From Flavobacterium enshiense (GTDB taxonomy: Bacteria; Bacteroidota; Bacteroidia; Flavobacteriales; Flavobacteriaceae): 64,000 bases of DNA. The notes beneath the pieces were generated by a model, which ran no database searches, had not been told where the DNA came from, and saw nothing but the letters and a program-made list of their open reading frames with translations. Below, piece after piece: positions 34,274 through 43,867 of this stretch. The stretch covers positions 310,001 to 374,000 of the forward strand of contig NZ_CP090376.1 of assembly GCF_022836875.1 (NCBI RefSeq). The letters are read 5' to 3'. Within the stretch, counting starts at the first letter, position 1. Each line of letters begins with the position of its first letter. The translations under genes and the position numbers were made by a program.

Positions 34274-34345
34274 TTGATTATTTAGGATTATAACTAGATT
34301 TTTTGGGGACTTATATCTAAAGTTATTCGTTCAACAGGTTTTTTT

Positions 34346-35089
34346 TCAATATTCATTTTGGGACACTTGACCAGTTACGATTGCCTTTGCAGACGACGTT
34401 CCGATTCGCTTTACGCCGAGTGAAATCATCTCTATTGCTTCCTCGTAGCTACGCACACCTCCAGCAGCTTTTACTGGCAGTGGAAAAGCATTTTCAATCA
34501 TTAATTTTATCGCCGGAATAGTGGCTCCATTAGGCAATCCTTCTTCCGTTTTATAAAAACCGGTTGAAGACTTTACAAAGACACTACCGTACTGTTCTTC
34601 TTTAAAATTGGCAATAACTACATTTTTTATCAGAGCAGAAAGCTGCACAATCTGATGCGCATCAAGTGCCGCAACTTCGATAATCCACTTAACAATCCGG
34701 TTATGGAAAAGTCCGAGGCGGGTTCCTTCCAAGACCTGTTTTTTCACCAAATCAAGCTCACCCCGTTTGAACGCTTCATAATCGACCACAAAATCAAGAT
34801 CGTCCGCACCATCAGCAATTGCCGTGGCGGCCTCCTTGAGTTTTTTTTCGATTGAACCATTCCCTTCCGGAAAATCGATCACTGTTCCGATGCAGACTTT
34901 TGAATTCGCGCTGGAAACCATTTCTTTAGACATAGCAACCATATCGGGACGAAGCATTATCAACTTGAATTTTTCATCAATGGCTTCTTGTACAAAACCC
35001 TTAACAACTTCTCTGTTCTGGACTTTTGTCAAACCGGCCTGAGCCGCTGTTTTTAAGTAGGTTGAATCCAAGTATTGTTGTATATCCAT
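34346..35089 (-). CDS. deoC: Deoxyribose-phosphate aldolase
   Basis: DeoC splits 2-deoxyribose 5-phosphate to acetaldehyde and glyceraldehyde 3-phosphate in deoxynucleoside catabolism. The 247-residue TIM barrel shows the Schiff-base lysine Lys173 in VFVKSSTGFY, the catalytic Asp region DLDFVVDYEAF (about 98-108), and the phosphate-binding end VKAAGGVRSYEEA with its Lys. CIGTVIDFPEG is also typical. A terminator separates it from vanZ upstream; remB follows after 72 bases. Other deo genes are not in the window. Confidence 0.96.
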   Translation of the reverse strand: MDIQQYLDSTYLKTAAQAGLTKVQNREVVKGFVQEAIDEKFKLIMLRPDMVAMSKEMVSSANSKVCIGTVIDFPEGNGSIEKKLKEAATAIADGADDLDFVVDYEAFKRGELDLVKKQVLEGTRLGLFHNRIVKWIIEVAALDAHQIVQLSALIKNVVIANFKEEQYGSVFVKSSTGFYKTEEGLPNGATIPAIKLMIENAFPLPVKAAGGVRSYEEAIEMISLGVKRIGTSSAKAIVTGQVSQNEY

Positions 35090-35103
35090 GCGATAAAAAT
35101 AAA

Positions 35104-35126
35104 AAAATCCCCCGAAGTGGGAGATT
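35104..35126 (-). terminator. Intrinsic terminator after gcvH-vanZ
   Basis: On the - strand ATCTCCC and GGGGGAT arms (35124-35118, 35112-35106; one U-G pair) with a five-base loop precede seven T. It works only on this strand. Confidence 0.85.
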
Positions 35127-35134
35127 TATTTGTA

Positions 35135-35524
35135 CTATTTTTTTGAAGCACTGTCCTCTCTGGGTTTCGTAATAAAATGCAGGACTAAAATTCCAACTAT
35201 ACTACCGGATATATTAGCAATCACATCATACACATCGGCTTGCCGCGTAGCGGTAAACTGACTCTGACAAATTTCTATTATTCCGCCGTACAAAAAAGTA
35301 GAAGCCAATACAAACCAAGCCTTTTGGGCAAATGTTAATTTAGGCAATTCCTTAGTGAGAAACAAGAACCACAATACGGAAAAAACAAAATAGAATATAG
35401 CATGAATCGTTTTGTCTTTTCCAAAAACTGCTACTTTGGGCACATTACCTGCACCAATCATGCAAGCTGCACCTATAGCCGCAGTCCAGAGAACAGCTAA
35501 AAGAAAATTTTTCTTATGCTCCAA
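35135..35524 (-). CDS. VanZ family membrane protein, TTG start
   Basis: The 129-residue protein has four membrane helices ([72 protein letters not shown]). The VanZ marks [10 protein letters not shown] and [25 protein letters not shown] (in parts) are present. The only start that keeps the first helix is a TTG at 35524, immediately after an in-frame TGA; the first internal ATG would delete that helix. It overlaps gcvH by 11 bases, so translation is probably coupled. The function of stand-alone VanZ proteins is not settled. Confidence 0.88.
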   Translation of the reverse strand: MEHKKNFLLAVLWTAAIGAACMIGAGNVPKVAVFGKDKTIHAIFYFVFSVLWFLFLTKELPKLTFAQKAWFVLASTFLYGGIIEICQSQFTATRQADVYDVIANISGSIVGILVLHFITKPREDSASKK

Positions 35525-35894
35525 TCAGTTCTTTGTATTGTTCGCTGGATAACAATGAATCGATTTCAGAAGCATCAGAAATTTTAACTTTCACCATCCA
35601 TCCTGCTCCATACGCATCTGAATTCACAGCTTCCGGAGTTGTTTCCAATTCTTCGTTGAACTCGATGATTTCACCTGAAAGCGGTAAAAATAAATCAGAA
35701 ACAGTTTTTACTGCCTCAACAGTTCCAAAAACTTCATCTTTTGCTAAAGTCTGATCTAACGTTTCTACTTCAACGTAAACGATATCTCCAAGTTCTTTCT
35801 GTGCAAAATCTGTAATCCCTACAGTTGCAACATCGCCATCAATGCTAACCCATTCATGGTCTTTTGTGTACTTTAAATTAGCTGGTATATTCAT
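35514..35894 (-). CDS. gcvH: Glycine cleavage system H protein
   Basis: GcvH shuttles the aminomethyl group on a lipoyl arm between the P, T and L proteins. The 126 residues match the family from [13 protein letters not shown] to the end. The lipoylated Lys63 sits in [16 protein letters not shown], and GDIVYVEVE and [10 protein letters not shown] are also conserved. Genes for P and T proteins are not nearby, as is usual when gcvH is separate in Flavobacteria. A consensus -7 box is 19 bases upstream, so it starts a transcript with vanZ. Confidence 0.97.
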   Translation of the reverse strand: MNIPANLKYTKDHEWVSIDGDVATVGITDFAQKELGDIVYVEVETLDQTLAKDEVFGTVEAVKTVSDLFLPLSGEIIEFNEELETTPEAVNSDAYGAGWMVKVKISDASEIDSLLSSEQYKELIGA

Positions 35895-35913
35895 TGTGTT
35901 AATTTTTATTCGA

Positions 35914-35921
35914 CAAATGTA
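35914..35921 (-). promoter_or_regulatory. TAnnTTTG box of gcvH
   Basis: TACATTTG on the - strand (35921-35914) is an exact match, placed 19 bases before the gcvH ATG. No -33 at the right distance was seen. Confidence 0.55.
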
Positions 35922-35955
35922 TATTTATTCGCGTTAACTATAAAATGTTTTTTCT

Positions 35956-38900
35956 TTAATTTCCAAAGTTATATCGTAGTGTAAATCCTGAACGGATGTT
36001 TGTTATCGGGAATGTAGTAGATATAACAGCTTTTGAGAACGAATGATCATAATAGAAAATAGCGGTCAGATTCCTGCTGAACGAATAATCGGCAGTGAAT
36101 TTAATTGACCAGATATCTTGACCACCACCCAACTGATTGTTATCATAATCCAGATAACGAACAATCGTTTTATTACTTCTGTATGACACATCCGCCTTCA
36201 TGTTAATATCACTTTTGATAACTCCCGAAGGATCATCCGCCAAAGAAGATGTGAAAGTTATATCCTTAACACGGTAACCCAAACCTACAATGTATTCGTT
36301 ACCTTTTACTTCTGTCAGCAAGTTATTATCAAAACTCAGCGACAAGGCACGGTCTTTTCTCATTTCGGCGAGAACCTTGATCGAGCTTTTCATTTCAAAA
36401 TCCATTCGGATCAAAGGATTGAACTGTTCCACTAAGTTCACATTGGAAATAATGTCTTTAGTCGGATAATTAACAGTTCCCGACGAAACATCCGGATTTG
36501 GATTCTCGTAATATTCAAAATTAGAACGGAACTGATTTAACGTATATGCCGCTCGATATCCATGCTGTAAGGAGAAACGTTTGAACTTCTCTTTAAACCA
36601 GTTATAACGCATTAGACCGGTATATTTAACATTCCAGTTAGGCAGCGGTAAATCCCTGAAAGGCCCAGTTTGGATTTTCGAAGCATCGGTTCCTTTATAA
36701 GCAGCATAGAATGCCGGAAGCAATACCGCCTGGCTGTTTTTTCCATATCCTTTAGGATAGCCATCTGCATCGATCTTTGCCGGATCATTAATATCAATTC
36801 CTCGTTCCGTAGCCAATCGGTTAGCTATTTTCAAACGGTTCTCTCTGAAATCATCAAAAGCCGAGGAGACGTTTTCATCACTTTTACTGAAAGCCGTACC
36901 AATAAGAATCGTAGACATCGAATAATTACCGAAAGTGTACGGCGAACGTGGATTGTATGTACCATCAGGGGACACGTCGTATTGTTCCGAGAAATTCTTG
37001 CTCTTGATCCAATCGGCCAGGATATCTATTTTAAAATCCGGGAACGGCTCCAATTGTCCTGTTACGTTCAGAATTTTATTGTCTACCTGAGTAAAGTTTT
37101 GGTTGAACTCTGGATAGTAAGTCAACCAACCATTTCTCGCAGCATCATAACGCACATCATCCTGACTTCCCAATACGAAACCAATGGTAGGTTTGGTAGT
37201 ACCAATAAAACCGACTCTTGGCAAATATCCCGGAAGCATCGTACCTTCATTTTGAGTATAATTCACCTGAAGCGTTTTTAATGCCGTAACCAACCCAATC
37301 ATTCGTTCACTAAACAAACTTCTTTCTTCAGCCACATTTGTTGGGGCAGCAGTTACTTTTTGTCCAGGTTTCGGAGTAGCAGGTTTAGCCTGTGGTTTGA
37401 CAGTTTTATTCTTCTTAGCCGTTAATCCAATGTATTTATAAAATAAATCCATGGTTAAAGTGGTGTTCAGTTTATGGGATGCCGCATTCTGAATAGTGTT
37501 ACCCAAAGACCAAAGCGACCCTTGAAACTCTACTGAAGAAAGGGCATCTGAAGAACGCGTCCAACTGTAATCACTGGTATATGAATAAGCAGACTTCACG
37601 AATGCCAAGAACGGAATTTTATTAATTGGTATATCGTAATTAACTATTAATTGCTGTGTATGCAAGTTAGCCTCTCCAATATTGAAATAATCATCCCAAA
37701 CAGTCAGATCATCAATAGGAATTTTGTTTTCGTCAAAATAATTTCGGACAATGTTATTTGTAGACACGTTATAGCTGAAGCGCAACGCCTTAGAAAAACT
37801 GTAATTGAATCCGTAATTAAAGTTATACAAATAATTTCTTCTGTATAATGGATCTAGACCAATGCCCTCTACCTCAACCTGTCTGAATTCTTGTCTGTTA
37901 TACTGACGTAGTATATTGGTTGAAAAAGAAACCGTTGTTGGTAAATAGCTGAAATTAAAATCACTCAGCAATTTCCAATAACTGCTTTTCTTCATGAATT
38001 TAGTATTTTTAAGCGGTTCCACAGAATTTGGCTTGAAAGCAAAAGCATAATCTGCAGAAGTCCTCACCTGTTGATCCAGCATGCTCTCAATTTGGAAATC
38101 ATGGTGATTCATTTCGTTATACGAATGTGAAAAAGTGAAATTTTCCGGATCGTAGAAATGCTGTTTCTGATCTTGGGTTCTTTCTTTTTTAACACCAATA
38201 AAATTAATGCTGGTACGCTTTGTATAGTCGATGGCTCGATCCTCAATATTAGCTCTTTCTGCCGGATCCTGAGTCACGTCCAACAATTGCTCCAATTCGA
38301 TATCCTGATAGAAAGGATCATATTTTGGTGTTATTGTTTCTTCTCCCACTGCATAATTGAAAGGAATGGTAATACCCCATTTTTTAGGAAGCAATTTCCC
38401 GGCATTAACATTGGTCACCACATTATACTGGAAAACATCCTCACGACTTCTCTCGTTTGGTCCTTCTTCCAATCCGCCAAACCCTATAGTTGTTTTTCTG
38501 GTTGTAGCAGAAATGTCTGCAAAATCAGCAAAATTAGTATCCATGGCAGCAACGGCGGCCCAGCCACCTTTATTATCCATTTCGGACATACGCAATTCGT
38601 TGAACCAAACCTCACCACGGATCGTTTTCCCAGGATTCGTTCTGTTTCTGACCCCAACCATTAAAGTTCTTACCAAACCAAAATTAGGATTTCCACTCAC
38701 TCCAATTCTCAGTAAGTTCTCTTTTCCTGCCAACGATCCATCAAGAAAATCTTCATTAACAAACTGAATACCGTCGGTCAAATCATCGTCGGGAGGAAGT
38801 GTCCCTTGTAAGGCTCTAATCTTTAACTGAGTAAGTAAAGACAAAGCCAAATCAATTTCATTGGCAGTAGGCCAAACTCTAGCAGGGTCTTTTTCTCCAA

Positions 38901-41900
38901 AAGCAGTTGGTTTCAACGGAATCTGAACTTCATAGAAATTTTGTGTGAAATCATTTCCGAAACGTAAGAAAGCCACCATTTCGTCATTTTGCAAATCACT
39001 GCTTGTTTCTAAGGATTCCGCGTGAAGAAACATTCTCAATTTTTTAAATTGACGCATGTCAACACTCACATTCTTAAATACAGAGCGGGCATCTTTTTCT
39101 TCCAAACCACCGGTTGGCGAGCCATCTTTACTGTACACTCTTAAAGAAAGCGATTGCTCGTTCTGATTGATAATCGAGTTATTGTTGTTTAATTGCTCAC
39201 GTGCCACTCCCGGAGGCATCACGTAAGGAATTGGCCTTCTGTCTCCATTTTCCTGAATATTCAGTGATGTCACATCAAAACCTGTATTATCATCACTCGC
39301 ATCTGGATCATTATTATCCATAGAAGACAGATAACGTCTCCATTCTCCGCGAACCAAATCCAAAGATCCAAAACGCAGGGTTAGCTCTTCAGGGAAATCC
39401 GTCAGGAACATACGCATAAAACGAATCGAACGGAAATCGGATATCGAACCAACCGTATTGGCAGCTGTAGCTTCCAAAATAGGAACTTTATAAAGAACCC
39501 ATCTTACTTTAGTTGTTCCGTTAGCTATCGAAACAGCATCATTCACCCTGGTATCAACAACGTAATTCTGGCCAATTACCGGATTTGGCTGAATAGGTAT
39601 TTCAAATCTATAATAGGCATTGATCGTGTTCATCGTGTTGTCACGATTGATATCTTCTACATCCGGTAAAGTTGTGGATCCGCGGTTATCATCCGATAAA
39701 CTGATCGGCGAGTTCCCTTCCAAACCATTATAGTTTTTATAACGCTGAAGCACATCCCCGCCAGCATTTAAATAATATTGGTAATTATCCGCTGAAGGGT
39801 CGGGATTGGCAGCAAAATCCGAATGCTTAACAGCTTCTTCCGCATCACTTAATCCGTTTAATCCCACATCCTGAACGGCTCGGTTTGCCTCATCGGAATC
39901 AAAAGCATAAATCAAGGATTGTGCTGACGGTATTTTACCCCAGTTGGTGCTGTGGGTTGGTATGGTAGAACCTACTTCCGGTAATCCGTTTTCGTATAAT
40001 TTTCGACCGTCGTTAAGTATATCTTCTGTAATCTCACCTAAATTGATTGTCAGTTTACCGACATTGGTCTCAGGAGTTGTATCTCCGGGATTTTGCCCGT
40101 AATAAGGATCCATCATCCAAAACTGAACGTATTCCACATTAGACTGTTCAAAGTTGGTTGAATTGATCGGACGCATAATTCCGGCCCAGTTGCTTGTTGG
40201 ATTAGCCAACGCATTAGTAGCGGGATCTGCGAGAGGACTGTAATTATAAGGCCCTCTTTCCCCCGGATAATAGGTCATGTCGAGCGTACTCACTACAGTG
40301 GACTGCCCTTGGGCAATATCAACATTCGGATACAGCTCGTCACTGTAAATTCGTCGCACCCTGTTGGTAAGCATATCCTGTTCTGAAATTCCTGATGGTC
40401 GCTGCGATTCCACATAAAATACCGGGTCGATAGTGTACCATGATAATTTAGCTCTTTTGTATCCCAACAACAAATTATCAAATGGTTGATCATCAAGCAC
40501 TGAACCGTCATAATCTCCTTCCACAGGCGTACTGGCCAATGACCAGGACAGAGGGGCGCGCATATCTATGGTTGATTGTGAACCTTCAAAATCATCGATA
40601 TAAACGGTAGCCTCTCCATTAAAACTGTCATTTTTGGATGCGTCCGGCATCAGGTATGCAATCTCTCCACGGAAAGAGAAATTAGAAGGCACATCCGTAT
40701 CAAGGTTTGGCAATTTATTCACCATACGGGTAAAGAACGGTATCTCTGTAGAAAAGTTCCCATTCATACCAACTATCGTATTGTTTACGGATTCCTGTCC
40801 GTAATTTGATTTTTGGGTAAATGGTTTTTCAGACAAACGAAGGAATGTTCCTGCTACCTGAAATTTATCACTGATTTTGTGTTCTACGTTAACTCCGTAA
40901 AAACGTCTTGTCTGCTGTCCGAAAACCGAGTTGTTTTCAAGTGAAACGTCTATTGGGGCATTAGCAAGTGTAGGGTCTAAAATCTGAACACGTCCGCGCT
41001 GATAATCTACGGTATAATCTACACCTTCTATCAAAACACGCCCACCAGTAGAAACCACAACTGAACCCTGAGGTACGTTGAAAGCACCGATGGATATTCC
41101 GTCACCTCCGGTTGATTTAAATTTTCCTTTTAACTGGAACTTGTTCTTCTCGCTATCCTGAAGCGCTAAAGCCTGTGTTTTATCATATAAGTTTTTGAAA
41201 ACGTATTTTGTCTGGTTATCATTATATCCCGTCAGCGGATCTTCATAATTTCGTGAGGGATTATCTCTTAATTTCTCAAACAGCGTTTTACCGAAAGGTT
41301 CAACCGTTGTAAAAATCAAACGCCCGTTTTGTGTGTCTACGGTCATACCGGGAATAAAATCGAAGAACCCATCTCCCCCTTCTTGAGGGTCGTTGGTGTA
41401 ATTCAATTTATCCAAATCGAAGACTTTCAACAATGGTGTGCTGGTAACCTCATCTGGATTAGGCAAAGGCGGTACCAGATTAATGTAATTCAACGGTGAT
41501 GGATCCGTATAAAGGATATTGAATCGAAAATCCTCCTGAGACAACTGATAGCCACCCGGAATCTGATAAATGTTTTTCATCATTAAATTCCAAACAGGCT
41601 GATCGATATTGTTCAGATTACTTTTCAGCATTTTCAGAATCAAACTCTGTGACGTCGGTATCCCGCCATTTATCTCAGTCGCATCAACGCCATCCGTTCC
41701 GAATTCACCCACCTGGAAAATATCATTACCAACGCTGTACTGATAAGCAACTGCCAAAACTTCATCATTGGCCAATCGCTGATTTAGGGAAATGTATCCT
41801 AACTGTGGATGATACGTATAATCGCTTGGCGATAATTTTCGGGCGTTTTCCAATTTCGCATAATCCCTTCCTTCCACGACTGCAACCTCCGAACTAAAAC

Positions 41901-43185
41901 CATTATTCGCAGTGGCAATATCCCTGATGTCAGGATCTAACAAACCTGTAGCACTTCCAATTAATGCTGGATCAAAACGGTTATTGGTATTGTCGGACGG
42001 CAAATTAAATGACGGTGGAGTGTAAAAACCGGCAATATTCTGATCATGAACACCAACGGTAGAATCCGTAATATCTGCCCCTGCTACATCTGTTAACTGA
42101 CCTTCTCCCAAATCCTGTAAAGCAAGAATATTTCTTAAATTATTGTCTGTTGCATTAACACGGTTTTGTTTGTTGGTAATCCAAACTTCCATACGGGTAA
42201 TCTGGACACGGCTGCTGATAACCGGATAGGTTGCCAATGCTTCGTCGTACTTGTTTCGGAAATATTGCGAAAGAAAATAGTGCCTGTCTGCATCATAATC
42301 CAATGCAAACAACTCAAAATCCTGCAATGTTCCCCCGCCCTGTGCAGATACAGATCTTGTTTGCGATTTTTGCTCGGAGAAAACCCCTGTTACAGTCGTC
42401 TTACCAAACTGTAATTGCGTCTTAACCCCAAACAAACTCTGCGCTCCACGAATTAAGGAACTGTTTAACGGGAAACTTACGTTACCTACTTCAATTTTTC
42501 GTATGATGTCGTCTTCCGTTGGTGTGTATTCTAATTTGATCAGGTTTTGGAAGGCAAAAGTCGACTGCGTATCATAATTGATGTTAACCAACAAACGCGT
42601 TCCTACTTTCCCCTGAAGACTCATACTGATTCGCTGATCGAAATCAAAGGTAAGGGTTTTTCTGTTTCTTGGCGAGAACGACGGGTTATCCTGTTTTGTA
42701 AATCGGATTCCCAAATCCATTTCAACAGACCCTGTAGGTTTTATGTCAATAGTATTACTACCGAATATACTCTCAAACAAACCGGAGTTCACATAGTAGC
42801 GAGGTAACAAATCTTTTTTCGCTTCTTCAGAACCAGCTTTCTTACCATCGATGGCATCCAATTTCTTTTGGTAATAATCTCTTATGGACTCACGAGTCAG
42901 GAGTTCTTCATATTCCTGAGGCGTTAAAATAATGGGGTAATTTATATTAAAACCATCAAGGGTTTTTGTATAGATATAACGATCCGAAGCAGGATCATAG
43001 GTATATGCCTCTGTAATACTTTGAGGATTACCTAATTCTAAGTGGCCTAAATCAACTCCTGTTTTAATAGAATCCTTCTCTTCTTCATCAACTTGCGCCT
43101 GTATGGAAACACCAAAAAACAATATCAATAGGGTAACCCCAATTTTAAATATCTTGAAAAAGTTTCTAATATATTTTGTTTTCAA
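35956..43185 (-). CDS. sprA: SprA, type IX secretion outer-membrane translocon (TTG start)
   Basis: SprA (Sov in Porphyromonas) forms the giant 36-strand barrel through which T9SS cargo crosses the outer membrane. The 2409 residues match the expected size. The signal peptide (KIGVTLLILFFGVSIQAQ) is followed by the plug/N-terminal region with SVEMDLGIRFTKQDNPSF and RTLTFDFDQ-like strands. Many amphipathic strands follow, ending SGFTLRYNFGN. The start codon is TTG at 43185: no ATG exists between the ruvA stop and the signal peptide. It begins four bases after ruvA stops. gcvH, vanZ, deoC and remB follow, the same neighbourhood as in F. johnsoniae as I recall it. Confidence 0.96.
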   Translation of the reverse strand: MKTKYIRNFFKIFKIGVTLLILFFGVSIQAQVDEEEKDSIKTGVDLGHLELGNPQSITEAYTYDPASDRYIYTKTLDGFNINYPIILTPQEYEELLTRESIRDYYQKKLDAIDGKKAGSEEAKKDLLPRYYVNSGLFESIFGSNTIDIKPTGSVEMDLGIRFTKQDNPSFSPRNRKTLTFDFDQRISMSLQGKVGTRLLVNINYDTQSTFAFQNLIKLEYTPTEDDIIRKIEVGNVSFPLNSSLIRGAQSLFGVKTQLQFGKTTVTGVFSEQKSQTRSVSAQGGGTLQDFELFALDYDADRHYFLSQYFRNKYDEALATYPVISSRVQITRMEVWITNKQNRVNATDNNLRNILALQDLGEGQLTDVAGADITDSTVGVHDQNIAGFYTPPSFNLPSDNTNNRFDPALIGSATGLLDPDIRDIATANNGFSSEVAVVEGRDYAKLENARKLSPSDYTYHPQLGYISLNQRLANDEVLAVAYQYSVGNDIFQVGEFGTDGVDATEINGGIPTSQSLILKMLKSNLNNIDQPVWNLMMKNIYQIPGGYQLSQEDFRFNILYTDPSPLNYINLVPPLPNPDEVTSTPLLKVFDLDKLNYTNDPQEGGDGFFDFIPGMTVDTQNGRLIFTTVEPFGKTLFEKLRDNPSRNYEDPLTGYNDNQTKYVFKNLYDKTQALALQDSEKNKFQLKGKFKSTGGDGISIGAFNVPQGSVVVSTGGRVLIEGVDYTVDYQRGRVQILDPTLANAPIDVSLENNSVFGQQTRRFYGVNVEHKISDKFQVAGTFLRLSEKPFTQKSNYGQESVNNTIVGMNGNFSTEIPFFTRMVNKLPNLDTDVPSNFSFRGEIAYLMPDASKNDSFNGEATVYIDDFEGSQSTIDMRAPLSWSLASTPVEGDYDGSVLDDQPFDNLLLGYKRAKLSWYTIDPVFYVESQRPSGISEQDMLTNRVRRIYSDELYPNVDIAQGQSTVVSTLDMTYYPGERGPYNYSPLADPATNALANPTSNWAGIMRPINSTNFEQSNVEYVQFWMMDPYYGQNPGDTTPETNVGKLTINLGEITEDILNDGRKLYENGLPEVGSTIPTHSTNWGKIPSAQSLIYAFDSDEANRAVQDVGLNGLSDAEEAVKHSDFAANPDPSADNYQYYLNAGGDVLQRYKNYNGLEGNSPISLSDDNRGSTTLPDVEDINRDNTMNTINAYYRFEIPIQPNPVIGQNYVVDTRVNDAVSIANGTTKVRWVLYKVPILEATAANTVGSISDFRSIRFMRMFLTDFPEELTLRFGSLDLVRGEWRRYLSSMDNNDPDASDDNTGFDVTSLNIQENGDRRPIPYVMPPGVAREQLNNNNSIINQNEQSLSLRVYSKDGSPTGGLEEKDARSVFKNVSVDMRQFKKLRMFLHAESLETSSDLQNDEMVAFLRFGNDFTQNFYEVQIPLKPTAFGEKDPARVWPTANEIDLALSLLTQLKIRALQGTLPPDDDLTDGIQFVNEDFLDGSLAGKENLLRIGVSGNPNFGLVRTLMVGVRNRTNPGKTIRGEVWFNELRMSEMDNKGGWAAVAAMDTNFADFADISATTRKTTIGFGGLEEGPNERSREDVFQYNVVTNVNAGKLLPKKWGITIPFNYAVGEETITPKYDPFYQDIELEQLLDVTQDPAERANIEDRAIDYTKRTSINFIGVKKERTQDQKQHFYDPENFTFSHSYNEMNHHDFQIESMLDQQVRTSADYAFAFKPNSVEPLKNTKFMKKSSYWKLLSDFNFSYLPTTVSFSTNILRQYNRQEFRQVEVEGIGLDPLYRRNYLYNFNYGFNYSFSKALRFSYNVSTNNIVRNYFDENKIPIDDLTVWDDYFNIGEANLHTQQLIVNYDIPINKIPFLAFVKSAYSYTSDYSWTRSSDALSSVEFQGSLWSLGNTIQNAASHKLNTTLTMDLFYKYIGLTAKKNKTVKPQAKPATPKPGQKVTAAPTNVAEERSLFSERMIGLVTALKTLQVNYTQNEGTMLPGYLPRVGFIGTTKPTIGFVLGSQDDVRYDAARNGWLTYYPEFNQNFTQVDNKILNVTGQLEPFPDFKIDILADWIKSKNFSEQYDVSPDGTYNPRSPYTFGNYSMSTILIGTAFSKSDENVSSAFDDFRENRLKIANRLATERGIDINDPAKIDADGYPKGYGKNSQAVLLPAFYAAYKGTDASKIQTGPFRDLPLPNWNVKYTGLMRYNWFKEKFKRFSLQHGYRAAYTLNQFRSNFEYYENPNPDVSSGTVNYPTKDIISNVNLVEQFNPLIRMDFEMKSSIKVLAEMRKDRALSLSFDNNLLTEVKGNEYIVGLGYRVKDITFTSSLADDPSGVIKSDINMKADVSYRSNKTIVRYLDYDNNQLGGGQDIWSIKFTADYSFSRNLTAIFYYDHSFSKAVISTTFPITNIRSGFTLRYNFGN

Positions 43186-43189
43186 AGGA

Positions 43190-43771
43190 CTACAGGTTTT
43201 TTAAGGCTAGTTTAATAATAGTTTCCACAGAAGCATCTGCATCTGCTTTTACAATTTTGTCGACTACTTTTTCAGCCGATTTTCGGACAAATCCTAAAAC
43301 TTCCAAAGCAGATAACGCTTCATCTTTGTTTGTATTGCTTTGTGAGAAAGATACTTCATCCAGATTGTATATTTTCAACACCTTGTCTTTCAGGTCCAAA
43401 ATAATGCGTTGGGCTGTTTTTGCCCCGATGCCTTTTATCGATTGTACGGCAGCCACATCGCCCGAAGCGATTGCCTGAATAATCTGTTGAGGAGCTATGG
43501 AGGACAACATGGTTCTTGCCGTACCGGCTCCTACTCCTGAAACTGATAATAAAAGTTTAAATAATTCGCGTTCCGCTTTTTCGACAAAACCAAATAAGGT
43601 ATGAGCATCTTCTTTCACCTGAAGAAATGTAAATAACTTCAGATAATCGGATTCCGGTAATAAAGAAAAGGTATGCAATGAAATATTAACACTATAACCA
43701 ACTCCGTTACAATCAATTACAACTTCGGTAGGTGACTTTTCCACTAGTTTTCCCTGAATATGTGCAATCAT
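43190..43771 (-). CDS. ruvA: Holliday junction branch migration protein RuvA
   Basis: RuvA binds four-way junctions and loads the RuvB motor. The ATG at 43771 gives 193 residues. The OB-fold start MIAHIQGKLVEKSPTEVVID is typical. The two helix-hairpin-helix motifs are visible (LLSVSGVGAGTARTML near 72-87 and IKGIGAKTAQRIILDLKDK near 107-125), and a C-terminal RuvB-binding three-helix domain is present (EALSALEVLGFVRKSAEKVV). A frame reaching back to 43840 runs into a hairpin region and is rejected. RuvB is encoded separately at 49130-50152. The sprA start is four bases downstream, so the two are co-transcribed. Confidence 0.96.
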   Translation of the reverse strand: MIAHIQGKLVEKSPTEVVIDCNGVGYSVNISLHTFSLLPESDYLKLFTFLQVKEDAHTLFGFVEKAERELFKLLLSVSGVGAGTARTMLSSIAPQQIIQAIASGDVAAVQSIKGIGAKTAQRIILDLKDKVLKIYNLDEVSFSQSNTNKDEALSALEVLGFVRKSAEKVVDKIVKADADASVETIIKLALKNL

Positions 43772-43801
43772 ACTTACAAATTGTTCTATCAAAAATAAGA
43801 A

Positions 43802-43860
43802 AAATCTTTTATCCTGATAATCAGAACCGAGGAAGTTCACTTTTATCGGATAAAAGATTT
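43802..43860 (-). promoter_or_regulatory. Alternative hairpins between maeB and ruvA
   Basis: A perfect 13-base inverted repeat (43802-43814 with 43848-43860, 33-base loop) lies eight bases after the maeB stop and is followed on the - strand by T-rich sequence. A second, competing hairpin uses 43840-43847 with 43849-43856. The two cannot form together. It could be a terminator, a processing site or an attenuator. Confidence 0.5.
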
Positions 43861-43867
43861 GCTGAGA

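Noticed and set aside
36670..37281. Long antisense frames across sprA, maeB and other large genes
   Set aside because: They show no signal, motif or promoter and mirror the codon structure of the sense genes.
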